64,000 bases of DNA, from positions 1-64,000 of the forward strand of contig NZ_JFHD01000026.1 of assembly GCF_000698575.1 (NCBI RefSeq), in the 5' to 3' direction. The notes below the pieces were generated by a model. The model was given only the letters and a program-made list of their open reading frames with translations, searched no databases and was not told the origin of the DNA. The stretch comes from Caballeronia zhejiangensis. Lineage in GTDB: Bacteria > Pseudomonadota > Gammaproteobacteria > Burkholderiales > Burkholderiaceae. The translations under genes were made by a program, and so were the position numbers. Positions 46,398 to 54,817 of this stretch are shown in pieces. Position 1 is the stretch's first letter. The number at the start of each line of letters is the position of its first letter.

Positions 46398-47603
46398 ATG
46401 AATCCGAATGCCAGACAATCCGATAGTTTACCTGCTCCGGGCGCCGACGCGCTCGCGCAGTCCGAAGCGCTCACCGACCTGATCCGCAGGCGCATTGCCG
46501 CGGCGGGCGGCTGGTTGCCGTTCGACCGCTATATGGACCTCGCGCTGTACGCGCCCGGCCTCGGCTATTACGGCGGCGGAGCAATGAAATTCGGCCGCCG
46601 CGCGGAAGACGGCAGCGATTTCGTCACCGCGCCGGAACTGTCCCCGCTTTTCGCGACGACGCTCGCGCGGCCTGTCGCGCAGGCGTTGCAACAAAGCGAC
46701 ACGAAGCAGTTGATGGAATTCGGCGCGGGCACCGGCAGGCTCGCGGCGGGCTTGGTGAACGCGCTCGCCGAACTCGATGTCGCCTTCGACAGCTACACGA
46801 TCGTCGATCTTTCGGGCGAGTTGCGCGAACGTCAGCGCGAGACCATCGAGAAGGACGCGCCGGCGCTCGCCGCGAAGGTGAAATGGCTCGACGCGCTGCC
46901 CGATGCGTTCGAGGGCGTCGTGATCGGCAACGAAGTGCTCGACGCGATGCCTGTGCGTCTGGTCGTGCGCAAGCTCGGCGCGTGGCACGAGCGTGGCGTC
47001 GTGGCGCTGAACGACCGCTTTGCCTTCGATGACCGGCCGATCGCGCCGGACGCGCAGGTCGAACTGATCGATGCCGCCATCGATGAAGCCAACGACGAGC
47101 CTTTTGCCGAATATGTGACGGAGACGCACGAGGCCGCGCTCGCGTTCACGAAGACCGTCTGCACGATGCTTGTGCGCGGTGCGGCATTTTTCATCGACTA
47201 TGGTTTTCCGCGACGCGAGTTCTATCACGCGCAGCGCGCGGCGGGCACGCTGATGTGTCACTACCGGCATCGCGCGCATTCGGATCCGTTTCTGTATCCG
47301 GGATTGCAGGACATCACGGCGCATGTCGAGTTTACGGGCATCGCGGAAGCAGGCGTCGAAGCGGGTGCGGATTTGCTCGGATTTACGTCGCAGGCGCGGT
47401 TTCTGATGAATGCCGGCATCACCGATGTGCTCAGCGATCTCGATCCCGCTGATGTGAAGCGCTTTTTGCCTGCTGCGAATGCCGTGCAGAAGCTGCTTTC
47501 GGAGGCGGAAATGGGCGAGTTGTTCAAGGTGATCGCGTTTTCGCGCGGCATTCCCGGAATGCTGGATGCGTTTTCGGCCGGCGATCGGTCTCATACGCTA
47601 TGA
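46398..47603 (+). CDS. SAM-dependent methyltransferase, NDUFAF7-like
   Basis: 401 residues from MNPNARQSDSLPAPGA. The SAM-binding motif I is KQLMEFGAGTGRLAAGLVNA near residue 110. PFDRYMDLALYAPGLGYYGG and DFVTAPELSPLFATTLARPV near the start, and GNEVLDAMPVRLVV, are signatures of the Methyltransf_28/NDUFAF7 family, which in mitochondria methylates a complex I arginine. The bacterial substrate is unknown. A TACAAT hexamer ends 6 bp before the ATG, so the mRNA may be leaderless if it is the -10 element. Confidence 0.92.
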   Translation: MNPNARQSDSLPAPGADALAQSEALTDLIRRRIAAAGGWLPFDRYMDLALYAPGLGYYGGGAMKFGRRAEDGSDFVTAPELSPLFATTLARPVAQALQQSDTKQLMEFGAGTGRLAAGLVNALAELDVAFDSYTIVDLSGELRERQRETIEKDAPALAAKVKWLDALPDAFEGVVIGNEVLDAMPVRLVVRKLGAWHERGVVALNDRFAFDDRPIAPDAQVELIDAAIDEANDEPFAEYVTETHEAALAFTKTVCTMLVRGAAFFIDYGFPRREFYHAQRAAGTLMCHYRHRAHSDPFLYPGLQDITAHVEFTGIAEAGVEAGADLLGFTSQARFLMNAGITDVLSDLDPADVKRFLPAANAVQKLLSEAEMGELFKVIAFSRGIPGMLDAFSAGDRSHTL

Positions 47604-47613
47604 GTAAGCGATC

Positions 47614-47808
47614 ATGATCCGCTGGCTGCTCACTACGTTTATCGCGCTCGCGATTCTTTCGGGGTCGCTGCCGTGGCTCAAGAAGATCGGCATCGGGAGG
47701 CTTCCCGGAGATTTCACGCTGCGGATATTTGGGCGGGAATATTCGTTTCCCTTTATGTCGACGCTGCTGTTGTCGGTTTTGTTGTCGTTGATTGCGCGGG
47801 CGCTTTGA
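47614..47808 (+). CDS. DUF2905 small membrane protein
   Basis: 64 residues with two membrane helices (LLTTFIALAILSGSLPWL and STLLLSVLLSLIARAL). The sequence between, KKIGIGRLPGDFTLRIFGRE, is the DUF2905 signature. Function unknown. It starts 10 bp after the methyltransferase gene and is probably cotranscribed. Confidence 0.92.
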   Translation: MIRWLLTTFIALAILSGSLPWLKKIGIGRLPGDFTLRIFGREYSFPFMSTLLLSVLLSLIARAL

Positions 47809-47846
47809 GGGTTTTGGGTCCTGGCTTTGCTTTTGCTTTTGCTTTC

Positions 47847-48063
47847 GTTTTCGCCGGATCCCGTATTCGTGTCGGTCTATTAGCATTGCCCCTGTGCGGG
47901 GCGGCACTCACTTTCTTTGCTGCTGCAAAGAAAGTAAGCAAAGAAAGCAGCTCCTGATACGCCCGCGGTCACACGCAATTTGGGTAGTCCTCTCGTCCTT
48001 CGTGGGCCGCCTAAAGAGTGCCCTCATAGGCCCAATTGGGCTTGGCTCGCGCACGGTCTGCCA
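47847..48063 (+). repeat. Left arm of large inverted repeat
   Basis: About 217 bp that pair, with few mismatches and small gaps, with the reverse complement of 48275-48490. By eye about nine bases in ten match; the longest identical block, 28 bp, contains GGTCACACGCAATTTGGGTA. The arm itself contains a perfect 10-bp hairpin, CTTTCTTTGC / GCAAAGAAAG with loop TGCT, at about 47910-47935, and a GC-rich CCCCTGTGCGGGG hairpin just before it. Confidence 0.85.
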
Positions 48064-48274
48064 CATCGCACCACACAACAAACCGGTTCAGCACCAAATA
48101 GCTCCAGCCCGCTTCGCGGCCGACCGGTCAATCGGGTCCGCGCGTGCTTCGCTACTAACATCTTTATCGCACTGCGCGCGCAAACCGATGGCTTCCTTTG
48201 CAAACCCGGCGGCAGCGCGTAGCGCTGTGCCGAAGCTCTTTCGTGCTGAACCGGCGTTCTCAACGGTTTCGGGC

Positions 48275-48490
48275 GGCGGACCGTGCGCGATCCAAGCCCG
48301 GTTATTGTGATGAGGGCACTCTTTAGGCGAGTGCCATCGAGGACGAGAGAACTACCCAAATTGCGTGTGACCGCGGGCCTGAAAAGCTGCTTTCTTTGCC
48401 TACTTTCTTTGCAGCAGCAAAGAAAGTAGGTGCCGCCCCGCACAGGGGCAACGCTAATCGACCGACACGAACACGGGATCCGGCGAAAAC
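48275..48490 (-). repeat. Right arm of large inverted repeat
   Basis: Reverse-complement partner of 47847-48063, with the same nested CTTTCTTTGC hairpin and CCCCTGTGCGGGG unit. Weaker complementarity continues inward (AACCGGTTCAGCAC at about 48083 against GTGCTGAACCGG at about 48243), so the whole 644 bp is an imperfect palindrome. Confidence 0.85.
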
Positions 48491-48542
48491 AAAAAACAAA
48501 CGAACCGCAGGACAAAGCAAAACAAAGCAAAACAAGAAGCCG

Positions 48543-49778
48543 TCAAACCCCCAGAGCGCCTTTCACCGCCGCGACCCGCGCATCATGCACGGCATCCTTG
48601 ATCTTGGAAGGATTAGAAGCAAACGCCTGCGCAACGGCCCCGGCATCGACCGCACGAGCCGCAACCAACGCCTCCCGCAAACGCTCAGCCTGCGGATAAG
48701 CCTGCTGCTCCAACCCAAGCCGCCCACGCGCATCCGCGACACAAGCCTGTAGCGCTTCAGCAAACCGCGCAGGCTTGCGTATCGCATCCGATCGCTCGAA
48801 CAGCCTGACGAGCGCCGCCGCGCCCATCTCCATCACGCGATGAATATTCCCGTGCTCACGCGCGACGAGCATCGCCAGATCGCGGCATTCGTTCGGCACG
48901 CGCAAGCGCTCGCACAAAGGCCGCAAGAGGTCGACGCTGCGTCCCTCATGGCCGATATGCCGCGGCAAAACATGCTCCGGCGTCGTCGCCTTGCCAAGAT
49001 CGTGCGTCAGCGCCGCGAAGCGCACCGGCAACGCGAATCCCTGCGACGCCGCGTAGTCGAGCACCATCATCACGTGCACGCCGGTATCCACTTCCGGGTG
49101 ATAGTCCGCGCGCTGCGGCACGCCCCACAACGCATCCACCTCCGGCAGAATCCGCGCGAGCGCGCCGCATCCGCGCAGCACGTCGAACATGCGCGACGGC
49201 TTCTTTTCCATCAGCCCGCGCGACACTTCCTGCCACACACGCTCGGCGACGAGCGCATCGACTTCGCCCGCCGCGACCATCCGCTTCATCAGCTCGGCGG
49301 TTTCGGGCGCGACATCGAAATCCGCGAAACGCGCCGCAAAACGCGCGAGTCGCAGAATACGCACCGGATCCTCGATGAACGCAACGCCGACATGCCTGAA
49401 CAACTTGTTCTTCAGATCGCTCTGCCCGTCGAACGGATCGATCACCGGACCGGTCAGCTCGCCCGCCGGCGTGACTTCGCGCGCCATCGCGTTGATCGTG
49501 AGATCGCGGCGCGCGAGATCTTCCTCGAGCGTCACATCCGGCGAATAGTAGAACTGGAAGCCGTGATAACCCGCCGCCGTCTTGCGCTCCGTGCGCGCGA
49601 GCGCGTATTCCTCGTGCGTCTGCGGATGCAAAAACACCGGAAAGTCCTTGCCGACCGGCCGATAACCCTGCGCCACCATCTGCTCCGGCGTCGCGCCGAC
49701 GACGACGTAATCGCGATCCACCACCGGCACGCCGAGCAATTCGTCGCGGATCGCGCCGCCGACTGCGTAGATGTTCAT
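48543..49778 (-). CDS. cca: CCA tRNA nucleotidyltransferase, multifunctional HD form
   Basis: 411 residues from MNIYAVGGAIRDELLG. It adds or repairs the 3' CCA of tRNAs. The nucleotidyltransferase head has GGAIRDELLG, DRDYVVVGATPEQM and LARRDLTINAMAREV. The RNA-binding helical region follows (EDPVRILRLARFAARF), and an HD phosphohydrolase domain (ALTHDLGKATTPEHVLPRH) at about 235-340 indicates the form with added 2',3'-phosphodiesterase activity. Its start overlaps the GST gene stop by 4 bp (ATGA). Confidence 0.96.
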   Translation of the reverse strand: MNIYAVGGAIRDELLGVPVVDRDYVVVGATPEQMVAQGYRPVGKDFPVFLHPQTHEEYALARTERKTAAGYHGFQFYYSPDVTLEEDLARRDLTINAMAREVTPAGELTGPVIDPFDGQSDLKNKLFRHVGVAFIEDPVRILRLARFAARFADFDVAPETAELMKRMVAAGEVDALVAERVWQEVSRGLMEKKPSRMFDVLRGCGALARILPEVDALWGVPQRADYHPEVDTGVHVMMVLDYAASQGFALPVRFAALTHDLGKATTPEHVLPRHIGHEGRSVDLLRPLCERLRVPNECRDLAMLVAREHGNIHRVMEMGAAALVRLFERSDAIRKPARFAEALQACVADARGRLGLEQQAYPQAERLREALVAARAVDAGAVAQAFASNPSKIKDAVHDARVAAVKGALGV

Positions 49779-50413
49779 CGCGCTTCCTCGCGCGCGCCGT
49801 CGATCCACGCCGCGACCGCGGGCAGCGCCGTCACGCGCTTCGCATAATCGAGCGACGTCGCGCTCAGTTCAGGCGCGTAGGTGTTGAAGCGCATGACGAC
49901 CGGGGCGAACATCGCGTCCGCGATACCGAACTCGCCGAACAAAAACGGCCCGCCCGATTTCGCCAGGCACTCCGCCCAGATCGCCTCGATGCGCGCGATG
50001 TTCGCGAGCGCGCCCGGCGTCGCGCCCGCGCCCGGCGTCGCGCCCGCGCCCGGCGCGCGCGTCGTGATTTCCATCGGCATGTTCTCGCGCAAGTCCGCGA
50101 AACCCGCGTGCATTTCCGCGCTGATGCTGCGGGCGCGCGCGCGGAGAGCCGCATCGCGTGGCCACATCGCGTGTTCGGGATGCGCCTCGGCGATCGTTTC
50201 GACGATCGCGAGCGACTCCCACACGGAATCGCCCGCATCGGTGATGAGGCACGGCACCTTGCCGGACGGCGACACTTCGAGAATCTTCGCTTTCGTGTCG
50301 GGCTGGCCGAGGCGGATCAGCGTCTCTTCGAACGGGATGCCGAAATGTTTGAGCAGCACCCACGGGCGCATCGACCAGGAAGAATTGAACTTGTCACCGA
50401 TAACGAGTTTCAT
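49775..50413 (-). CDS. Glutathione S-transferase family protein
   Basis: 212 residues. The thioredoxin-like N-terminal domain is MKLVIGDKFNSSWSMRPWVL, with SPSGKVPCLITDAGDSVWES as the glutathione-binding segment. A helical C-terminal domain follows (FGEFGIADAMFAPVVMRFNTY). Between residues about 118 and 134 there is an unusual low-complexity insert, GAGATP repeated about two and a half times, encoded by an 18-bp tandem repeat. It overlaps cca by 4 bp and is probably cotranscribed, though the functions are not linked. Confidence 0.92.
   Translation of the reverse strand: MKLVIGDKFNSSWSMRPWVLLKHFGIPFEETLIRLGQPDTKAKILEVSPSGKVPCLITDAGDSVWESLAIVETIAEAHPEHAMWPRDAALRARARSISAEMHAGFADLRENMPMEITTRAPGAGATPGAGATPGALANIARIEAIWAECLAKSGGPFLFGEFGIADAMFAPVVMRFNTYAPELSATSLDYAKRVTALPAVAAWIDGAREEAR
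50011..50055. repeat. 18-bp tandem repeat inside the GST gene
   Basis: The unit CGCCCGGCGTCGCGCCCG occurs twice in tandem (50011-50028, 50029-50046), followed by a half copy. On the coding strand each unit adds the six residues GAGATP, so copy-number change keeps the reading frame. Confidence 0.85.
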
Positions 50414-50431
50414 GCGATCACAAAAAGAAGA

Positions 50432-51388
50432 TTAACGATGCGCGGTTGCGCGATATCCGTTGAAGCGCGAGCGCGGCGAGTTGCCGCTCAGATACAGCGG
50501 CGCGATGGTCTCGATGCTCGCCGGCTCGTCGATGCCCAGTTCCGGCGCAAGCGGCCCGCTCGCGATGCTCGGCGTCTTCATCGAATCGAGATTGTCGCGC
50601 GAGATGACGGGCTGGCCGGGCGCCATTTCCATCGTCATCGCCTGCAGGCGGCCGAGGCTCTCCGGCAGCTTGATGATGCGCGAATGCTTGCCGATGGTCG
50701 CGCCCGCGAAACGCACCAGTTCCGCGAGCGTGTAGACGCTCGGCCCGGCGAGCTCGTAGACATGGCCATTGGCGGCGTCGAGATCGAGCACGTTGACCAT
50801 CGCCTTCGCCACGTCGCCGACGAAGACCGGCTGAAACTGCGCATCGGCACAAGCGAGCGGAATCACCGGGAACATGCGTTCCAGAAACGCAAACTGATTC
50901 AGCAGATTGTCCTCCGGACCGAACACGACGGAACTGCGAAAGACCGTCCAGTCGAGTCCGGATTCTCGGACGATCTTTTCGCCGTCGCCCTTCGAACGCA
51001 GATACATGCTCGGGCCCGCCGGATCGGCGCCGATCGCGCTCATATGCAACAGACGCCGCACGCCCTTCGCCTCGCACGCGGCGGCGATCTTCCGCGGCAG
51101 TTCGACATGCGCTTTCGCGAACTCCGGCCCGTACGGATCGTCGCGCCGTCCCTGAAGAATGCCGACGAGATTGATCACGGCATCGCTCTGATCGATGAAC
51201 GCGGCGAGTTGCACGGGATCGTGCACATCGGTCTCGATGACGTCGACGGGCAACAGCGTGAGATGCGCGGCGTTCGAGCGCCGTCGCGTCGCGACGCGCA
51301 CGTTCTTGCCGAGATCGACGAGCGCATTGACGAGATGGCTGCCGATGAATCCCGAACCGCCGATCAACGCTATATGTTGGTGTCGCAT
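50432..51388 (-). CDS. Complex I NDUFA9-like / extended SDR protein
   Basis: 318 residues. The nucleotide-binding motif opens the protein as IALIGGSGFIGSHLVNALVD, an atypical short-chain dehydrogenase/epimerase fold. VINLVGILQGRR, RLLHMSAIGADPAGPSMYLR and FRSSVVFGPEDNLLNQFAFL are segments seen in the NDUFA9 branch. These proteins usually lack the full catalytic triad, consistent with a structural or assembly role. It is 18 bp upstream of the GST gene on the same strand, and the terminator of the lytic transglycosylase gene lies upstream. Confidence 0.9.
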   Translation of the reverse strand: MRHQHIALIGGSGFIGSHLVNALVDLGKNVRVATRRRSNAAHLTLLPVDVIETDVHDPVQLAAFIDQSDAVINLVGILQGRRDDPYGPEFAKAHVELPRKIAAACEAKGVRRLLHMSAIGADPAGPSMYLRSKGDGEKIVRESGLDWTVFRSSVVFGPEDNLLNQFAFLERMFPVIPLACADAQFQPVFVGDVAKAMVNVLDLDAANGHVYELAGPSVYTLAELVRFAGATIGKHSRIIKLPESLGRLQAMTMEMAPGQPVISRDNLDSMKTPSIASGPLAPELGIDEPASIETIAPLYLSGNSPRSRFNGYRATAHR

Positions 51389-51452
51389 AGTTCGCCTCTT
51401 GGGTCGCGGCCTGACGAATGCGGCTTCAGTTCAGAACGCCGGCGCAGAAATG

Positions 51453-51490
51453 AAAACGCCCGCGCGTCCTGTCGTTCGACGCGCGGGCGT
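51453..51490 (-). terminator. Terminator of the lytic transglycosylase gene
   Basis: On the minus strand a 13-bp stem ACGCCCGCGCGTC / GACGCGCGGGCGT with a nine-base loop, followed by TTTTC. It lies about 20 bp past the stop. Confidence 0.85.
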
Positions 51491-51509
51491 GAAGCTTCGT
51501 TTCAGACGG

Positions 51510-53477
51510 TCAGGGTGCGATGTAGCCCAGACGCGCCTTCAACGACTGCGGACGGCCTTCGAACAGCGCCGCGTAATAGACGGTGTTCGACAGCACGTTC
51601 TTCACGTAATCGCGAGTCTCGGTGAAAGGGATCGTTTCAGCAAAAACCGCGCCCTCGACGGGTGCGCGCAAGTCCTGACGCCACTGCTTCGGCCGGCCCG
51701 GCCCCGCGTTGTAGCCAGCGGTCGCGAGCACGGGCGAGTTATCGAATTGATTGTAGATCATCGACAGGTAATTCGTGCCGAGCAGGATATTGGTGTTGAT
51801 GTCGTTCATCTGCGCGCGCGACACCGTGCCAAGACCGATCTTCTTCGCGACGAGTTGCGCCGTGCCCGGCATCAGTTGCATCAGGCCGCCCGCGCCGACT
51901 TCCGACCGCGCATTGATGATGAAACGCGATTCCTGACGGATCAGCCCGTACGCCCATTCGATGTCGAGATTGGTGTCCTTCGCGTCGCGCTCGACGATAT
52001 CGCGGAACGGCGACAGATAGCGCAGCGTGAAATCGTGCTCGGCTTTCGTCTTGTCGGCGGTGTTGACCGTGCGGTCGAACATCTCGATGCGCTTCGCATA
52101 CTGCGCGGCGGCGAGCAGTTGACGATCCGTCATCGTGCGCAGCGGCCAGTTCCATTCGCGGTTGCCTTCGAGCCGCATGTTCAGCGCGTAGAAACGCTGC
52201 GACAGCGCGAAGCCCGGCACCGATTGCATCTGCTCGATCTCGGCGTCGGACACCGTGGTGCGCGGCGGCACCGTGATCTTCTGACCGAGCTCTTCGAGCG
52301 CGAGCTGGCCGTAGAAGTTGTATTGATCGGCGATGCTCTGGAATTCCTGATTCGCCGTGGCCGTATCGCCGGCCTGCTTCACGGCGCGCGCATGCCAGTA
52401 GACCCACGACGGCTGGGCGCGCAGTGTGGGCGGCATCTGTTCGATGGACCAACGCACCATGTTCCAGTCGCCGATGAGGAGCGCGCTGCGCGTGCGCCAT
52501 TCGTACGCCGGGTTGGACAATTGCGCGTTCGCCGACAGCCGATACCAGTCGGCCGCCGACGGCATGCGCTTGATCGCCGCCTGATAGCCGATCGTGCCCC
52601 AGCCGGTCGCGCGCTCCGCGGGCGTGAGACTCGGCGCGACGGAACTGAACGTGGCGGCGGCCATCGCCGGATCGTTGCGGGCGAGGCGCGTGACCGCGAG
52701 CAGCGTCAGCTGATGCGCCGGCGTGTTGGGCATCACGCCGCGCGCGAGATAGAGCGGCGGCTTGTTGACGGCGTCGTCGAAGAGCGAATCCTTCGGCTTT
52801 TCCTGGCCGAGCGCGTCGACGATATTCGAACCCGTCGACGTGTAGTTCTGCTCGTAGGCAAGGCGGATCTGCTGCCAGACATCGTCGCTCGTGAACTGGC
52901 CGGACGCCGCGAGCGCGCCGATCAGATCGACGCAACCGTCGCCATACCATTTCGGCTCGACGAGCAGCGCGCGCGCCGCATCCGCGACGTTCTCGCCGCG
53001 CGACAAACGCGCTTCGAGCGCATAGCACTTGACCTGCGTGTCGTCGTTGAGAACGAAACGGGAATACTGCTGCTCGAAGTTCTTCCAGTCGTGACGGCCG
53101 CCGAGCACGACGAGATAGTCGTTGCGCAGGCGGTCCGCAATCGCCTGGCCGTCGTAGCGCTGCAGGAACGAGAGCACCGGCGCGTCGGGCGCGTCGAGGC
53201 GCGCGTGGCCCTGCGAATCGAAAAGCTGCGGCTTGATCGTGAAGTATTCGATGTAGCTCGGCGCCGGGTAATTCGGAATCTGGGCGGCGAGCATCGCGGC
53301 CTTGCCCGCATCGTTCGCGCGCGCGGCATCGCGCAGCTGCAGGAAGACGCCGTCGTCGGACGTGGGGGAGAAATCTGCATCGGGACGGACGGCGGAGGCC
53401 GTGCCGCAGGCGACGAGCGTCGCGGCGGCAAGGGCTGCGCCGACCGCGAGATATACTCGGTTGAGGCGTTTTGACAT
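51510..53477 (-). CDS. Soluble lytic murein transglycosylase (Slt-like lipoprotein)
   Basis: 655 residues from MSKRLNRVYLAVGAAL. The signal ends in a lipobox (ATLVACGTASA), so it is probably a lipoprotein. Residues to about 470 are the helical superhelix of Slt70 relatives; the catalytic domain starts near 480: WAYGLIRQESRFIINARSEV contains the catalytic Glu, followed by GAGGLMQLMPGTAQLVAKK and ATAGYNAGPGRPKQW. It cuts peptidoglycan to 1,6-anhydro products. It is divergent from ygfA with 19 bp between start codons. Confidence 0.95.
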   Translation of the reverse strand: MSKRLNRVYLAVGAALAAATLVACGTASAVRPDADFSPTSDDGVFLQLRDAARANDAGKAAMLAAQIPNYPAPSYIEYFTIKPQLFDSQGHARLDAPDAPVLSFLQRYDGQAIADRLRNDYLVVLGGRHDWKNFEQQYSRFVLNDDTQVKCYALEARLSRGENVADAARALLVEPKWYGDGCVDLIGALAASGQFTSDDVWQQIRLAYEQNYTSTGSNIVDALGQEKPKDSLFDDAVNKPPLYLARGVMPNTPAHQLTLLAVTRLARNDPAMAAATFSSVAPSLTPAERATGWGTIGYQAAIKRMPSAADWYRLSANAQLSNPAYEWRTRSALLIGDWNMVRWSIEQMPPTLRAQPSWVYWHARAVKQAGDTATANQEFQSIADQYNFYGQLALEELGQKITVPPRTTVSDAEIEQMQSVPGFALSQRFYALNMRLEGNREWNWPLRTMTDRQLLAAAQYAKRIEMFDRTVNTADKTKAEHDFTLRYLSPFRDIVERDAKDTNLDIEWAYGLIRQESRFIINARSEVGAGGLMQLMPGTAQLVAKKIGLGTVSRAQMNDINTNILLGTNYLSMIYNQFDNSPVLATAGYNAGPGRPKQWRQDLRAPVEGAVFAETIPFTETRDYVKNVLSNTVYYAALFEGRPQSLKARLGYIAP

Positions 53478-53496
53478 CTTTATTTCTGGAGCGCGA

Positions 53497-54126
53497 ATGG
53501 TCTTGAACCGGGTCCTGAGATCGGAGGAAAGCATAGCACGCAACGTTTGCGACGAACCCAAGCGTGAGCCGAAAAGCGCCTTGCGCGCGACCCTTCTCGC
53601 GAAGCGCGAGGCGCAACAGGAGCAAGCCGGCCAGGACGCACGAAACGAGGCGCTCGCGATCCGTCTTCAGGAAGTGCTCGCGCGGCACGAAGCGCGCTGC
53701 GTCGGGTTTTACTGGCCGGTCGCGGGCGAATTCGACGCGCGCGACGCGCTCACGCGCTGGCTCGCCGCCGACGCCACGCGCAGCGCCGCGCTGCCGGTCG
53801 TCGTGAAACCGCACGCGCCGATGGTCTTCCACGCCTGGCGCGCCGACTCGCCGATGAAAGAAGGCCGCTACCGTATTCCGGTGCCCGCTGAAGAGAAAGC
53901 CGTGGTGCCCGAACTGCTGCTGATTCCGTGCGTCGGTTTCGATGCGGACCGGTATCGGCTGGGCTACGGCGGCGGCTATTACGACCGCACGCTCGCCGCG
54001 TGGCCGAACGGCGCGCGGCCGGTGACGATCGGCGTCGCGTACGAATCGGGTCTGTGCGCGACCTTGCCGCGCGAGACGCACGACATGCCGCTCGACGCGA
54101 TCGTCACCGAATCCGCTGTCTATTAG
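53497..54126 (+). CDS. ygfA: 5-formyltetrahydrofolate cyclo-ligase
   Basis: 209 residues from MVLNRVLRSEESIARN. It converts 5-formyl-THF to 5,10-methenyl-THF with ATP. Seen are ALRATLLAKREAQQ near the start, FYWPVAGEFDARDALTRWL, LLLIPCVGFDADRYRLGYGG and GYYDRTLAAW (the phosphate-binding loop). The N-terminal 25 residues precede the normal family start, so a later non-ATG start is possible. The stop overlaps that of the convergent winged-helix gene. Confidence 0.93.
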   Translation: MVLNRVLRSEESIARNVCDEPKREPKSALRATLLAKREAQQEQAGQDARNEALAIRLQEVLARHEARCVGFYWPVAGEFDARDALTRWLAADATRSAALPVVVKPHAPMVFHAWRADSPMKEGRYRIPVPAEEKAVVPELLLIPCVGFDADRYRLGYGGGYYDRTLAAWPNGARPVTIGVAYESGLCATLPRETHDMPLDAIVTESAVY

Positions 54127-54635
54127 AGCGAGGCCGCCGCGCGCGCGGCCGTATCGTAAAGGCCGGAGGCGTTGCGCATCAGTTGCGCGGCCTCGCCGAT
54201 CTGCTCGTTGGTGAGGCCGCTTTCGCGCAGCGTCTCGATCAGGCAGGCTTCGCGCACTTCGCGATACTTGCCGCACAGCTCGCGGCCCGCCGGCGTCGCG
54301 GAAAAGAACACTTCCTTACCGGATTTCTCGCTCTGCACATAGCCGCGAGCGACGAGTTTTTTCAGCGCATACGTGGCAACGTGCGTGTCCTCGATGTTCA
54401 GCACGAAGCAGATGTCGGCGAGCTTCTTCTTGCGGTCGCGATGGCTCACGTGGTGCAGCAGCGACACTTCCACCGCCGTCATGTCCTTCGCGCCCGCCGC
54501 GGACATGCAGCGCACCATCCAGCGATTGAACGCGTTGCCCGCCATGATGAGGCCGTACTCGAACTCCGACAATTCCGCGCTGGCTTCGGAGACGAGATGC
54601 TCGGACGAAACGATCTTGGTGGGATGGCGCGGCAT
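54123..54635 (-). CDS. Winged-helix (MarR-like) regulator next to the pxp genes
   Basis: 170 residues from MPRHPTKIVSSEHLVS. A winged helix-turn-helix (about 60-130) is seen: TAVEVSLLHHVSHRDRKKKL, ADICFVLNIEDTHVATYALK, KLVARGYVQSEKSGKEVFFS. The C-terminal helix (REACLIETLRESGLTNEQIG) would dimerise. It is divergent from pxpB, and the 182-bp gap carries three tandem 11-bp repeats, so control of 5-oxoproline use is likely but inferred. A longer frame upstream would read through those repeats and was rejected. Confidence 0.9.
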   Translation of the reverse strand: MPRHPTKIVSSEHLVSEASAELSEFEYGLIMAGNAFNRWMVRCMSAAGAKDMTAVEVSLLHHVSHRDRKKKLADICFVLNIEDTHVATYALKKLVARGYVQSEKSGKEVFFSATPAGRELCGKYREVREACLIETLRESGLTNEQIGEAAQLMRNASGLYDTAARAAASL

Positions 54636-54717
54636 GGCGGTGACCGAATTGAAGTGCGTTGGAGTGTAGCGCAACGTCGATTTTGCGAGCGACGGCGCGC
54701 CTCGGCGAAAACCTGTA

Positions 54718-54750
54718 TTGATAATTTCTTGATAATTTATTGACAATGTA
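54718..54750. promoter_or_regulatory. Three tandem 11-bp repeats, candidate operator
   Basis: TTGATAATTTC, TTGATAATTTA and TTGACAATGTA lie end to end. They are AT-rich in a GC-rich setting, one helical turn apart, and sit between the divergent winged-helix gene and pxpB, 68 bp before the pxpB start. Copies one and two differ by one base. Confidence 0.6.
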
Positions 54751-54817
54751 ACATTCTGCGACGGTGCGGCGTTCATCGAATCGACGAATTTCGCGCATCG
54801 CAAAGGCAAATTGAGGC

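Larger units (their letters stand above)
47809..48542. other. Long intergenic region before cca, filled by an inverted repeat
   Basis: 734 bp. Open frames exist on both strands, but they encode arginine-, serine- and cysteine-rich sequence, are mirror copies of each other across the palindrome and look spurious. No gene is supported. The region is almost wholly occupied by the inverted repeat described separately. No tRNA is seen. Confidence 0.6.

Noticed and set aside
47792-48530. Cysteine- and serine-rich open frames in the large palindrome
   Set aside because: Frames on both strands encode near-identical peptides because the DNA is an inverted repeat; there is no start signal or family, so a structural repeat explains them better.
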